A stretch of 64,000 bases of DNA from Angiostrongylus vasorum (GCA_018806985.1 JADANN010000238.1:17501-81500), one strand, 5' to 3'. Shown: positions 44,732 through 56,324, numbered from the stretch's first letter. The notes: generated by a model from the sequence alone, not told the origin. Numbers and translations are program-made.

Positions 44732-45385
44732 TTCTTGACATCCAGTTCATCCAGAGAAGAACTAAAGCATTTACTGTAACCTTAGCAAGCCTTGTTGTGC
44801 TCTATAATAGTGTTTAAATTATTGGTACTTCTGAAACTCCATCGTTTCAACACGTCTCCCACTCATCTGCATTTCATCTTCGGTTAAGGTGCTGCTTTTT
44901 ATCACCCACTATTTCCATCCAGATCCTCTTCGATGCATTCAAAATGTAATCTCCTTAATAGAAGAGCTGTACACCTCTCTGTTCGTTCACCATCGCATAA
45001 TGAGTTCTTCATGAGATGGGATGGACGTTCTTCAATTTATTCACATTCGTATCCTTTTCCATTCTTCGTCGAAGTCTCCCAAGCATTGAATTTTCACATT
45101 TCTCGTAACGACTCTCTGAAAGCTGATAAATGAACTAAAGAATAGATTTTTTGTATTTTTTATTGTCAGCTCGTTGGGTTTTTCTTAAACAGCTAGGCAC
45201 TGCTTGAAGCTAACAGAATTTCCCAACCATCAGACAGTTCTCCCGTTTTCTGGACATGAAAGACCACAGCAAATGTTTCAATATGCGCAATCAATAACGC
45301 CTACTTGTGGATGACTGGGCTTACCTGATAGGCGATATGATTAATTCCCAGATCCGACATTCTCTTAACCTCGACAGTTATCAAC

Positions 45386-45619
45386 ATTTGTTTATATTGT
45401 AGAGCTTACACGAGATTGATATGAGATGTTTATTCGGGTAATGTTTCGAAATCTTCGTCTTCATTAGACTTGACGATCCTTGTCGCTGGTCCACAGTTGT
45501 TACTCTTCTGATGGATCTTTCTCTGGATCGTCGGCTCTGATGAAGACGAAGACGTTAAAACGTCAGCTGAATAAACATCTCATATCAATCTCATGTAAGC
45601 TCAACAATATAAACAAATG
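45386..45619. mobile_element. palindromic element with two opposed hammerhead-like arms
   Basis: The left arm from ATTTGTTTATATTGTAGAGC (45386) and the right arm ending CAATATAAACAAAT (45618) are inverted repeats of about 90 bp each with roughly 10-15 percent divergence, around a centre of about 60 bp. Each arm reads outward as a Penelope-like tail with a hammerhead-like core and TGAATAAACATCTCATATCA. A related single arm lies at 27350-27445. Confidence 0.8.
45526..45572 (+). ncRNA. hammerhead-ribozyme-like motif in the right arm
   Basis: Core CTGATGA at 45537-45543, stem II GACG/CGTT with an AAGA loop, AAAAC instead of GAAAC, and GTC at 45562-45564. Stem I pairs CGGCT with AGCTG (five pairs including one G-U). 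One conserved G is changed to A. Confidence 0.5.
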
Positions 45620-45988
45620 CTGATTACTACAGTACCAAGGTTAAACGACTGTCGGTTTTAAAATTATTGTTTTGCTACTCGAAAATTATATATCAACATT
45701 TTAGTAAGCCAGTAAGTTTAGCAACATGGTTCAAACAGCCATCAATGTGTGCACAGAAAAGAGCAGTAGGAACAATCTCTGAACTTGGCCTGGTAAATAG
45801 CCATTTCCATGCGCTACGAAACGGCACCTACTCTGGATAAATTTCAAAGAAAAACAAAGTCCTCAAGAAATAAGTTTAGCAAAAAACAAGGTTCTTTTTT
45901 AACCTGCCTTTTATCTCCAATGGTCTAGCTATGAAGTGATTGTCAAAAAAGTCAGTCTAGAGAATTCCGCAGCCGTGATTAAAACACC

Positions 45989-46389
45989 TCTGAACACCCT
46001 ACCAACGGTTTACCGCCTCATCGTGGCTGGGAGGTGTTCCTGGTTGTGGTGCTGTGATGTACAGCGGGTGGATTCGTCCCTCCGGCAGGGTCTCCCAGAC
46101 TGAGAAGGAGTCCGGCGTTTCCATCAGGAAGCCTAGCTAAGAGTAAACCAATACCAGGATCCGCCACCGCCCTGGTATCAAAGTCGCATGGTGGCAAATC
46201 TCCCTCTGATCCACAAGGGATGCGACTGCCCGTGGTGGTAAAGACCTGGGGCAGACCTTGGCTGGGCTAACCTCGGGATTCCAAGGAACCACAATGGCTT
46301 AACCAACAAATCTCCGATAAATGGCGATTATGCTGGGGCCCGCACAACTAATGAGGACGGGCCGCCATTCAAGTGTCAAGTGTGTCAAT
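45989..46389 (+). mobile_element. SINE-C copy nested in Penelope copy 2, with 13 bp duplication
   Basis: TGATTAAAACACC flanks the unit on both sides (45976-45988 and 46390-46402). Inside are TACCAACGGTTTACCGCCTC, CATCGTGGCTGGGAGGTGTT (A-box-like), GGATTCGTCCCTCC (B-box-like), AGGAAGCCTAGCTAAGAGTA, GATCCACAAGGGATGCGA, GCTGGGGCCCGCACAACTA and a TCAAGTGTCAAGTG end. It is the most complete copy and defines both ends. Confidence 0.96.
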
Positions 46390-46479
46390 TGATTAAAACA
46401 CCACCAAACACTCCAAAATGCTAGCAAAGTCGTAACCGCTTTAAGACCTTCCCTGTATATAATAGATTACATAATTTTC

Positions 46480-46812
46480 CCTAACGCTAGAGGCGAGAAG
46501 TGCACGAATTTGGGTACGATGTGCCAGATTTCTTGTAAGCCGTCTGAGGAAGAGCGCATTAGTGAAACCGGTAGAGCATTCTGCGTTCGCATAAAAGAGC
46601 ACCTAGGTGGGAAGCCTAAAGTCAAACAAAACACTCCGATAGGCACGCATCGGACAAAAAGACATAACGGAGAAGAGTTTGAGGAAAAATTCACTATCTT
46701 CGCATGGAAATCTAAAATATCAGCCCCAGAAGTTCTTGAGGCACTTCGGATAAATCCAAGGAATCCAAAAATGTCCCGCAACGAAGATTGCCCTTTGACA
46801 CCCAACCCCTGA
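46480..46812 (+). pseudogene. Penelope-like GIY-YIG endonuclease domain, degraded
   Basis: Recognisable blocks are QISCKPSEEERISETGRAFC, VRIKEHLGGKPKVKQNTPIG, THRTKRHNGEEFEEKFTIF and VLEALRINPRNPKMSRNEDC, in the same order as copy 1. The first GIY half is damaged (the Y of YVG/YIG reads I) and there are stops upstream. The C-terminal NEDCPLTPNP extends further than copy 1, matching the usual end of Penelope proteins. Confidence 0.82.
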
Positions 46813-47012
46813 GGCTGATTGTTTGACCTGAGTGAGACACCTTCCTCACCCATGTGGACCTCTGTATGGTTTCTTTAGATCAAAAACAGAAAGAACAAAA
46901 CTATGAATGTTTAAAAGAAACTATTTACTACACGAACAAAATTTATGCAAGGAGTTTTTTTCTGTTTGCGTTGTAAAGTGCTTAGCTGAGTAGATAGCAT
47001 GCCAATGCGACT

Positions 47013-47058
47013 TTTTAATGCGCTGAAGAATACAAAACCGCCGAAACGTCAGCCAGTG
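47013..47058 (+). ncRNA. hammerhead-ribozyme-like motif (partial)
   Basis: CTGAAGA at 47023, CCGCCGAAACGTC at 47038-47050, and GCG before the core. The stem II 5' strand has changed to ATACAAAA, so it no longer pairs properly. Confidence 0.45.
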
Positions 47059-47489
47059 TTGAGTAAAATTTGTTATTACCAACATCGTGTCGCTTAACAA
47101 GAAAGCACATACTTATCATCCATAGGATTGTTGCTAAAATCTCCGTTAGGAGCTTGTGAAGTACCAGTCTGCGTGCCCACCCACCAGATGCTTGTGTGTG
47201 TCTAGTACAAAAAAATATGAACAGTATTATACACTGACCGATTTTCAAGTTCTATCTCTTCTCGAGCAATTTCTTTTTAGGTGTAGGGAGAAAGTGAAAA
47301 TTTTTTTGATTAGGAAATTGTGGGATTATTTTAGAGGGTTTTCCTGACCATCCTCTGGCTTCTGCTCAAGTTTTTCTCTTCAGAGTAACCACGCTTTTCT
47401 CTATGTGATATTCTTAACCACCACTTATTCCAATGGGGTAAATAACAAAACGTAAATCTCTCGACATTAATCATTCTCTGATCTGAGAG

Positions 47490-47730
47490 ATTTGCAAAGC
47501 TTTAGACATCAGCAACGATCGCTAGAGGTGTATTAATGTATATGTGGTATATACAATAACTCGCAGTGGTCTGCCGATGTATCGAGTCAGTGCTGCTCTC
47601 TTCCAAGATATGTATGCTACCAGTTTGCCGACCCTCGGTAGACGGAAGGCATGTTGAGCTTGAGGCGTAGGATAGAACCCATATGTATTGCTGGGCTATT
47701 CTAACCATTGTGCTACAGGCAACCCATCTC
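47490..47730 (-). mobile_element. SINE-A copy, diverged
   Basis: Minus-strand GCCTGTAGCACAATGGTTAG head, GGGTTCTATCCTACGCC B-box, CCGTCTACCGAGGGTCGGCA, GATACATCGGCAGACCACTG and AGCTTTGCAAATC at the end. Each block is recognisable with many substitutions. Confidence 0.75.
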
Positions 47731-47734
47731 TGGG

Positions 47735-49425
47735 ATAACAAGAATTATTTCCCCAATTGGGGCAGACTCAACCCTTCACTGAACGATTCCCTTGTGCTTC
47801 TTTCTTCTTATCTGAATGAAATGCCCTTAACCAAAAATCTTGAGCACTTCAAAAATTTTTTTTCGTTTATTTCCTGGAATTCTGACAAGAACGTGTAATG
47901 GCTTTTTCCGTGTGGCTGTCAAAGATTATCGCCAGTGTTTGTGAAATGCTCGTTTGGTGGTTTGTCACCACGGTACATGGTTTCTTCTGACGAGCACAGG
48001 AGATGAATCGTCTTATTGCTCTATTAAAAGAAATTTCTCCTTTTGAATGGTCGAACCTTTGTTTTTCCTATGTAAGTATGTTGGAAAAAGGGTCCTTGCT
48101 CAATTCTAATGTACATCGACCCCTAGGAACATTCTTTAACTATGAGGAGGATTCATACTATTGAAGAAGATTTAGAAAATCGTATAACAAATTTATAAAA
48201 CATGGAACGCAAAGCATTGCAAATGATTTTGTTCGCGAAACGCTGTGTTGTTCAGTTGCAGATTTGAGGTGAAGCAAAAAAATGTTTGGTACGTTCGAAT
48301 GAAAAAAAAGAAAAAGGGTGGTCTACAATCTGATGTCTTAGAGATTTAATTATGGAATGTTCTCTACGCGAATGAATACATAGATGCTGCTGTAAACCGA
48401 CGTGTGTGGGTCTGTGTCTCTCTGGAACATACGATGTGATCTATTACCGCAGGAATAACACCAGCATCACTGCCTCATTAGACCAATTGTCTTCTCCCTT
48501 TAAGGCAGCTCTCCATTCTGTGCCATTAAGGTGTCAATTTCCTCCACAGCTAAAAAATATCTTTTAGAACTGGGGCACAGATCCGTCATTTCTCCTCGCT
48601 TGCTGTGCTTTTCTAAATAACAAGCAGAATTCTAGTTGATCAAGTTAAATTTCTTCATATAACCGATGTTTATGTCGGGATTATGACTCTTCAACATGCA
48701 GCGCACTTCGACTCTTATAAATCCACTGTGGTTTACGGTATGAAAAAAAGGATAGAATTTGTATCAATATTAAGAAAGAAAGGCTAATTATGGTTATAAA
48801 AAAAACTTTGTTTCTTTTTTGAAAAAGAATGATCGGCCGCTTTAATAGTCGACGGGAAGCAGTGAAAAGTTGCATCGGTCAATTTTCACTAAGAAGGCTA
48901 AGAAAATGTGAGCAGTGTGGTATAAATGATGGTGTGCAGCTTAAAAAAATACGAATTTGATAAATGACTTTAAAAAAGTAGTTTTCTCAGCAAAATACGC
49001 ACTCAGTTATGTTGGTGATGATGCGAATGGAATTCGATGCATGCTCATCGTTTGGAGAATGATCAACACAGAATGTGTACCACCTTTTCATCCTCGTACT
49101 GCAAAAAAGGTGCCTAAAAAATGTCTCGATGGTATTCTACAAAGCGTGCATTAATACTGTACTGAATGAAGCACCTTCATAAGTATCTCGTTGTCAACAT
49201 ATAGGTTTGAGACTAACCCTTGGAAAATATTCTGAGGTCAGAAATTAAAGACACAGAACTTCTATCTATTGCTGACCGCTAGTCTGATTTTCTCGAATCA
49301 CCGGATTCTCGTTCTCGCCCTAATGATTCCACTCATGTGCAAGTTTTAGTTCTCTTAGCTTTCTAGTGAAGTTTTCAGATTATTATGTTAATTCGACGAC
49401 CATAATTCTGAGACCATTTCAAAAT
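47735..49425. other. spacer, no supported gene
   Basis: AT-rich sequence with short frames only (for example 47683-47898 and 48957-49154), without motifs or shared repeats. Confidence 0.55.
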
Positions 49426-49429
49426 TCGG

Positions 49430-49618
49430 GCTCCAGGCAAGACTTGAACCGATGATTGCCCCTTGCAAGGACTCACGTTCTAAACAGTACACCACAGATC
49501 CCTTGCTTTGCTCTTATCTCAGAGTTTTCTACATAACGGCGCCTCCGGAAAGGACAATGGCGCGTTCGAATCTCGCCTGAACTCCACGTTTTGCAAATGC
49601 CTCAGCATCACAAAAAAA
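49430..49618. mobile_element. tRNA-like SINE pieces (mixed orientation)
   Basis: On the minus strand GGGATCTGTGGTGTACTGTT and GGGCAATCATCGGTTCAAGT form an A-box/B-box-like pair (49445-49502). On the plus strand GGAAAGGACAATGGCGCGTT, CGAATCTCGCCTGAACTCC and TTTTGCAAATGCCTCAGCAT are SINE-B-like (49550-49610). The two pieces are fragments of inserted retroposons. Confidence 0.55.
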
Positions 49619-49872
49619 TTAAAGTTCTCGGCGTTGATCGATCCCCTGAGGGGTTCTCCATCCGCTCGACTCCATTAAGGATCGCGAGGAGGTGATTGAA
49701 TGCATATATGGCATTTACAATGACTCGCGGTGGCCTATGATGTATCAAACCAGTGCTGCTATCCTCCCAGACAGGTCTGGTACCAATTTGGCGACCCGTG
49801 ATGGATGGAGGGCTTGGTGGGCGATGGGCGCGGGGACCGATTCCATGTGTGTGTGGCGCACTGGTTAGAGGT
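49619..49872 (-). mobile_element. SINE-A copy, left half of an inverted pair
   Basis: Minus-strand GTGCGCCACACACACATGGA head region, AATCGGTCCCCGCGCCCATC, CCATCCATCACGGGTCGCCA, CCAGACCTGTCTGGGAGGAT, AAATGCCATATATGCATTCA, and a GATCGATCAACGCCGAGAAC end. Confidence 0.9.
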
Positions 49873-50120
49873 GCCAATGCGACACACACATGGAATCAAT
49901 CCCCGCGTCCATGGCTCACCAATCATTCCATCCCTCCGTGGTCGGCAAATTAATACCAGACTTGTCTGCGAGGATAGCGGCACCGGCTCGATGCATCGGT
50001 AGGCCACCCTGAGTCATTGGAAAGGACAGATGTGCATTCAATCATCTCCAACGATACTTAATGAAGTCGAATGCATGGCGCATCCCTCAGTGATTGATCA
50101 ACACCGTGAGCTTTACCCTT
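49852..50120 (+). mobile_element. SINE-A copy, right half of an inverted pair
   Basis: Plus-strand GTGTGGCGCACTGGTTAGAG head, AATCAATCCCCGCGTCCATG, CCATCCCTCCGTGGTCGGCA, CCAGACTTGTCTGCGAGGAT, CGATGCATCGGTAGGCCACC, AATGAAGTCGAATGCATGGC, GATTGATCAACACCGTGAGC and CTTTATCC-like end. It begins where the left copy ends. Confidence 0.92.
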
Positions 50121-50124
50121 TCAT

Positions 50125-51230
50125 CCTTTACCCTTTAAAATTTCTCAAAACACCATTTATTTCACAATTCTAACATCATGAGGTAGAACGCATGAAATGA
50201 GTTTTACAGTAAGATATGAAGTTTAGAATTCACTGAGAACTTATAACGAAGCTACAATTTCGGAAATGACTTTTGAACATCATAACATTTCCCCAAATGA
50301 GCCTTACAGCACCCGATAGCGAAAGAATCCATGTGAACATCAAAGACCACACGTACAGTCTTCGCGAACACATGATCTCACTGTGTTCTATTCAGTCAGT
50401 AGAAAACGCGAAATACCACGTTATTCTCCAGATGTGAGAATTATCTGACATAGACAAGTATCTCCAACAAAGTCCTCTTCAAGACGACTGGGTAGAAAAT
50501 TTATCCAAACACAGGTATACAAGCAAGCAACACATCGACAAAGCAATCGATGATTCATAATCGATGGCAAAGATTGAAACATCTCAAAAAAACGATACCA
50601 AATCCTTAGTACATTTGTGAGAGCATTATAGAACATCGCAAAAGACTTCTGTTCCGAATCTTGTGTCTGGCAAATTTCCAATTTTCTCTTTCTTGCCCAA
50701 CGTGATTCCTGATTGTGGTGTCCGCAAGGCCCATTCCATGGCTCATATCCACCACTTAAGCCCACAAAGTATCGAATGAAATGGAGATGCGGTCGCTGTA
50801 AGCTCTTCTCCTTCTCAAATTTCTATGCGGCGTAACATTTTATTATTGTAACTACTTGGTTTTGACAGGATGACAGCCGTCCACTAGATGAACCTACTTC
50901 AAGCATTAAAGAACACAGCAGCATAGTTTTTTATACGTTACCTGTTGGTCTGCGGTGAATCGTTGTAAATGAGTGGCGACTTACTACATATTGGCAAATA
51001 TTAAACATTGGTTCTACAAAATGAATCAATTGCGGACCCACTGATGTATTCTTAGAAACCTAAATGCTTTTATCCTTCAGCCATTTACTTAGAGAAAGTG
51101 GATGTATCCAGTAGAACGAATTTTGGAAGATTGCAACTGCGCAAGTGAAAAGTTTCCCTTGAGAGTGAAACCAACGAAGATGACGTTTATCAAAGACGAT
51201 TTTGTTCCTCATAGCTCATTCGCTTAGCTC
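50125..51230. other. spacer with one 114-codon frame
   Basis: A minus-strand frame at 50421-50765 (GLSGGYEPWNGPCGHHNQES then RWARKRKLEICQTQDSEQ) is longer than most in spacer DNA, but has no recognisable domain or splice context. I do not call it a gene. Confidence 0.45.
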
Positions 51231-51231
51231 G

Positions 51232-51500
51232 AGGCACGTGTAGCGTAGTGGTTAGAGGTGTGCTGCAATGCCCAGGTGGGCGTTTGTTCGGTCTTGTCCT
51301 AAGGCTCACCAAGCATTCCACCGCTCTGGGGTCAGCAAACTGATACCTGGTTTGTGTAGCGGGATAGCAGCACTAATTTGACAGATTAGCAATAGCCAAC
51401 GCAAGTCGCTATGTGGGTCAGATAGACATTCAATCAGCTCAAACGATGCTTGATGAAGTCGAATACACTGCGTGTTCCTTCAAACGAAATGTCAAGAATC
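51232..51500 (+). mobile_element. SINE-A copy
   Basis: GGCACGTGTAGCGTAGTGGT head, CGGTCTTGTCCTAAGG in the B-box place, CCACCGCTCTGGGGTCAGCA, CTGGTTTGTGTAGCGGGATA, AGACATTCAATCAGCTCAAA, and GATGAAGTCGAATACACTGC. The terminal TTGATCAACG tail is replaced. Confidence 0.85.
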
Positions 51501-51504
51501 ACCC

Positions 51505-53010
51505 AGCTTTGCATGTCTGTAGCAGGAGTTCAGAATGAGTTAAAGGAACATATAGTGCGGAAACGGAACATCGAGGTCGTAGTGATTAGCTAAGATGGAT
51601 GTAAGTCGTAACCGTAAGCCTACTAATTCGTAGAGAACTCACCACTTCCTCGCCAGCGATTTCCGTTGCTGGCTGCAAATAAATGAGAGCCTGTACTCGA
51701 ATCAGGTTCGTGTGGGTGTTTGAATTTGATGGCAAGCATGCAACGAGGCATTTGGCAGGAAGAACGTATGGCTGCGCATCTGATCAGGTCGGGCTGCAAC
51801 TAGGGATTACCGTCGGTAACAAAAGAAGGGTTTAACAAAACGGCACCATTCTATTCAGGATACTTACTGCTATTCATAAAAAACCTAATGTAATAAGTGG
51901 AGAAGAGAAATAATTTGATGGCCAACGTGTTCATAAATTTCGCTTTATTAACGATGTAATTTTCGTAACGTCAATCATTGGTCACGCTGTAGTAAGCGTT
52001 GAAGAGAAAGAGTTTAGTTGATGATGCCCCATCAAGCACTCAGTGGAATGTCTCTGTATCCTGCTGCTGTGTACATGTGATATGGAATAACAACATGTGG
52101 GACGACATATCTGCAGAGTTAAGCAAGACAAAGTGCACGAGTTCGGAAGCCTGCTAGGGCTACGACGATGTTTTTTACGAACACAAAGAATAACTGATGT
52201 ACACGCTCGGGAAATTAAGGCGCTAAATAAGCAGGATAAATTCGGCGTCAGTCTTGAAATTCCTATGAAACTTATAAATTACAGGAGTTCTCCGCTTGAA
52301 ATAGAGGGATCAAAGGGTACTGAACGATGAACCATATCCATGTCATTATAACTGACGTCAGTTGTGATACTGTTCATCGCAATTACGGTGCTGAGTAGCC
52401 CACCCAAGGTTCAACACAGCTCCCATTCCTCCAAGTTTCGACGCGAAGTGTTCAACGACCATCGCTGATAATGAATGCGAGAAAAACGAGTAGAATGGGA
52501 AAGAAATGGCATTCATATAATCGATGTGATGACTGGCACTCTAAAATAGTGCTTATAAAAAATTGTGAGCCATCCGACCTTTCGCTTCATTTTTTGGGAT
52601 TTCGGCGTTATTTTTAAATCGCTTTCACGATTTTCTGCGTTAGTATTATAGAGATCTGCGCCAGGATCGTCCATATATCTCAAAGTTTCTACAATTATAC
52701 CTTTTAGTCGTATGCGGCTCTAGATATCTACTTTGGCAAGGTTTAACTGCTTTCATTACTCATCAAGCACATAAAGCAACAAATTCTGCTTAATCTCCTT
52801 TTTATCTCTTCCATGTTATCTATGGAAATTGTTATTTTTTATCCATGTAAATTGTAGCTATAAATTACGCCATGGTAGGCTATAATTGCCATTTTTAGCT
52901 GAGTGAAAGTGCCGTAGAATATACCTATTATAGTTGGTTCGACTTCGCACCGAGCGATCCAAAATCACCATTTTTGCTATTATACTTAGCAAGAACTTCT
53001 CCATTCGACA
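51505..53010. other. spacer, no supported gene
   Basis: Mixed AT-rich sequence. The frame at 52097-52330 on the plus strand has no domain signature. Confidence 0.55.
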
Positions 53011-53013
53011 TGG

Positions 53014-53060
53014 CGGCGACTGTTAATGGTGAGGGGCGGCGACTGTTAATGGTGAGGATC
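53014..53060. repeat. 22 bp tandem duplication
   Basis: GGCGGCGACTGTTAATGGTG AGG occurs twice in succession, starting near 53012 and 53034. The unit is clean and may be recent. Confidence 0.85.
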
Positions 53061-53367
53061 TGAGGAAATTCTACAATGGCAGACCGGCATTCCTTGGGGA
53101 GTCAAGCTCGACTATTATTCAATGAGAATCATGAAGAAGCAAAATCGTAGAGATAAAGCCGAACACATATGCCCATTCAAATATACTCGTGGGTAGTCAA
53201 TGCTGCACAGCGAGTTGGATAAGGGAAATGATGGTACACCCATAATATGTGGAGAAAATTGAAAAAAAAGTGATAAGCTATGGAAGCGGTCCAGAAAGAG
53301 ATCATGGACTATTTGTCATCGCAGTGTTTTCGGTGAAATTTAAGCAAGTGTATATGAATCAGCAGGG

Positions 53368-53640
53368 CTCGTGTGGGGCAGTGCTCACCCTGCAACACAC
53401 ACGTGGAATCGATCCCCGCGCCCATGGCTCACCAAGCCTTCCATCTCTCCGGGGTCGGCAAAGTGGTGCCAGACTTGTCTGGGAAGATAGCAGCACTGTC
53501 TCGATACATCGGTAGACCACCGCGAGTCATTGTAAAGGCCAGATATGCATTCAATCACCGCCAAACACTGCTTAATGAAGTCGAATGCATTGCGCATCCC
53601 TCAGGGATTGGTCAACGCTGAGAGTTTTATCTTTTTTTAT
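53368..53640 (+). mobile_element. SINE-A copy, full length
   Basis: GCTCGTGTGGGGCAGTGCTC head, AATCGATCCCCGCGCCCATG, CCATCTCTCCGGGGTCGGCA, CCAGACTTGTCTGGGAAGAT, CGATACATCGGTAGACCACC, AATGAAGTCGAATGCATTGC, GGATTGGTCAACGCTGAGAG, TTTATC end. This is among the least diverged copies. Confidence 0.93.
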
Positions 53641-53644
53641 ATGA

Positions 53645-55215
53645 TTCCGCAAGATCAAAATTTTTTTAAGAATCTCTTGCTGGAAGACTTACATGAGAAG
53701 TAAAAGAGACATTGAGCCCGAATGTTGTCAGAGCTAGAATGAGTTTTTTGAGACATAACAAACTGATTCGTTCCAATAGAAACGGTCAATTGCTATGCAG
53801 GAGTTTTACCATTATTTTTCTTGTTTCGCATTGGCTAACATTCGAAGGACGTTCCACGTTTCACGTGCCTTCTTTTTATACTAGAGGCGAATACAAGTAC
53901 GTCCTTCTTATTAAGTAATAAGGACGAGTAATAAGGACACAAGTTCAACTCCCGACTGTGGGCTTTGTAGGGACAGTACCCATGCTTCATCCATGGCGCG
54001 GAATCAAATCAACGGCTGATAGTTGTAAGTGTAATGATTTCTTTGCTTATTTTTCAAGTGCTCACTCTATTTGTGCCTTTATTCAAATGTCATCCCAATA
54101 TTTCATCTAAGAAAAACAACCCAATAGCAGAATGCGTGGATCTCGTCGTGATGGATAGGGGGCGATCTTATTTTTTAATTGATAACATCTCGTAGAACTG
54201 TGAAACTTGTCATCCAAAAGGCTTTCTCACCTTCGCTCTCTGCTAATTGGATTTGAGAAATTACCGTTGTACCTTTTTTGAATAGCCACGTTCTCCATTT
54301 ACTGTTGTAGCTCCGTGTTGTTCGCTTTCATTGAATGTGTATTGATTTTGTTGAGGTTGTAATACTTCTTCGTCTAGAGTTAATTTGAAATCTAGACTTT
54401 GAAGGTATACAGAAATCTATTTGCATGGAGCAAGAATAGTCTGGAAAGTTCCATTCAAAATCGTTCTTTTCGTTTCCTTTCGTTCCGTTTCAAAATCCGT
54501 TTTTTCCGTTCTTTTTTAGCAGCCGTGTAGAAAAATGCGCAAGTGACTGCCGATGTGTTCAATGTCCAAGTAGTTCAACTTGCCATCCAATTCTATACAT
54601 TTTTTTGCTTGGCCATTTTCCATGTGAGGTTCGCTAATACGACCTCTGAGGTTCTATGCGTATTTTCTGTTGATTGCACTTCGATTTACATGTAAGGAAA
54701 CGGCGATCAGGGAATCTAACGCAGATTATTTGGAGCTGTAGAGTTGAGCCGATGCTTCAGAATTTCTTGCACTTTTTTTACTGGTTTGAAGGGATAATTT
54801 GCCGATGTTACATTGTTTAGCGCCGGCTGATTAAACTGCATATAATGTCAAAACAATGTAAAAGTTCTGTTTTGAACCAAGAAAGAGTATACTCTACGCT
54901 TCAAAATGGAACATCGATTATTCGTGTTAAAACAAGCTTGAAACTTCTTCACCTAAGCACAGCAAGTTTTCTGAAGTAGCACTTTTAGTTTTTTTTCTTG
55001 AACAGATGAAATCACCTCACTTCTTTTATTTCGGTAATTCACAACCACAACTTTTTTTTATGGAGACTTCCAATACCACCGCGTATCGTAAGTGCACACT
55101 GCTACCATAGTCCTTATAAATTTTGGAAGTCTAGGAGAACTCCAGGACTTCAGTCACATTTACGCAACGAGTGAATTTTATGACCATCAACTGTTTTGAC
55201 TGGGCATAATGGTGG
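53645..55215. other. spacer, no supported gene
   Basis: A small direct repeat (AAGTAATAAGGACGAGTAAT) lies near 53913-53940. At 53930-53985 AAGTTCAACTCCCGACTG resembles a B-box but has no A-box partner. Nothing else was recognised. Confidence 0.55.
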
Positions 55216-55221
55216 GCAGGG

Positions 55222-55500
55222 TATGTGGCGCTTGTGACGCAGTGGTCGGAGGCGCCCTGCAACACACGTGGAGTCGATCCCTCGCCCATGGCCCACGAAG
55301 CCGTCAATCCCTTCGGGGTCGGGGAATTGGTGCTAGAGTTGTCTGGGAGGATAGCAGCACTGGTTCGATACATCGGTTGGTCACCGCGAGTCATTGTAAA
55401 GGCCAGATATACATTCAATCACCTCCAAACGATGCTTAATGGAGTCGAACGCGTAGCGCATCCCTCAGAGATTGATCGATGCCAAGAGCTTCATAGTTTT
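55222..55500 (+). mobile_element. SINE-A copy, full length
   Basis: GGCGCTTGTGACGCAGTGGT head, AGTCGATCCCTCGCCCATGG, AATCCCTTCGGGGTCGGGGA, CTAGAGTTGTCTGGGAGGAT, CGATACATCGGTTGGTCACC, AATGGAGTCGAACGCGTAGC and GATTGATCGATGCCAAGAGC. Confidence 0.92.
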
Positions 55501-56059
55501 TTTTAATGATGGGTAGCTTGTAGCTTTTTTGCTCTAGTTGTTGAGCTTTTTTAATGCAATTCCGAACCTTCTCCCATATCCTTCTCAATTTACAATTGTT
55601 TACTGCTTGCTTTTGGTCAAATCAACATGCAGAATGAGAATGACGTGAACATAATTGCGTTAACCCACATATGTACACGTAAGTGGAGCACATGAGTTAA
55701 TCCGGCAGAGGAGATAATTTTCCTTCATTCATACCTTTTTTCTCATTGTGTCCAGAAACCTATCTATGAAAAACGGAATTTGTCTTATCCAGGGACACTC
55801 TATGTTGCTGTTTCGTTGATAAGCACACACGAGTTTGTTGTTATACTATTGATTAACACTTTCAGTGGATTTGGCCTTCTTCAAATCGTAGAAAGGTCAT
55901 TTTGACAGCAATCTACTCGTCCGTATACCTCCATAATCTCACTAGAAGTATCACGAAACCTAAATTTCAATATCCTTGGAGATCAAACAACTTCTTCACA
56001 AACACACCATTTTCTACGAGTCTTCGACTGATCCTTCCACGTGAAAACTCTGTGAGGTC

Positions 56060-56190
56060 TTGCGCGGTTAAGTAGGTTTCAGTCAACTTGACCTTCCCAG
56101 GTTATGAAGAAGGCGAAGTCCGCCAAAACTTCAGCTGCTGTTAATAAATACAAGTATGACAACAATCTCATGTGTGGTTATTAAGAAATC
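56060..56190 (+). mobile_element. Penelope tail with degraded hammerhead-like core
   Basis: CAGTCAACTTGACCTTCCCA matches 40068-40087. Then ATGAAGA, GGCGAAGTCCGCC, AAAACTTC and AGCTGCTGTTAATAAATACA follow. Core bases are mutated (C to A, GAAA to AAAA, GTC to TTC). The end ATGTGTGGTTATTAAGAAAT parallels 40150 and 47090. Confidence 0.75.
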
Positions 56191-56324
56191 AATAAACTAT
56201 TGATCAATGTGGAGATTAATAAAAAGTCGGTCTCGAAAATTACTCTTTGTACCCTCAACAGAGCGAACTTCGCTCGTAACACTAATGGTTCTGGGTTCCG
56301 CATTATAATAAACAGAGAGAGAGA

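Larger units (their letters stand above)
45715..47110 (+). mobile_element. Penelope-like element fragment, copy 2, split by a SINE
   Basis: The left part (45715-45988) matches 39185-39445 of copy 1, including AACATGGTTCAAACAGCCAT and CAGTCTAGAGAATTC. After the SINE-C insert, the right part (46390-46812) encodes the degraded GIY-YIG region, and the tail with the hammerhead-like core ends near 47110. The coding part is broken by stops on both sides of the insertion. Confidence 0.82.

Noticed and set aside
45457..45480. Left arm of the palindrome as an active hammerhead
   Set aside because: The core reads CTAATGA and the GTC is ATT, so catalysis is unlikely.
53249..53621. Frames with HTRGIDPRAHGSPSLPSLRG-type peptides in several places
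   Set aside because: They recur in every SINE-A copy on both strands and are non-coding repeat translations.
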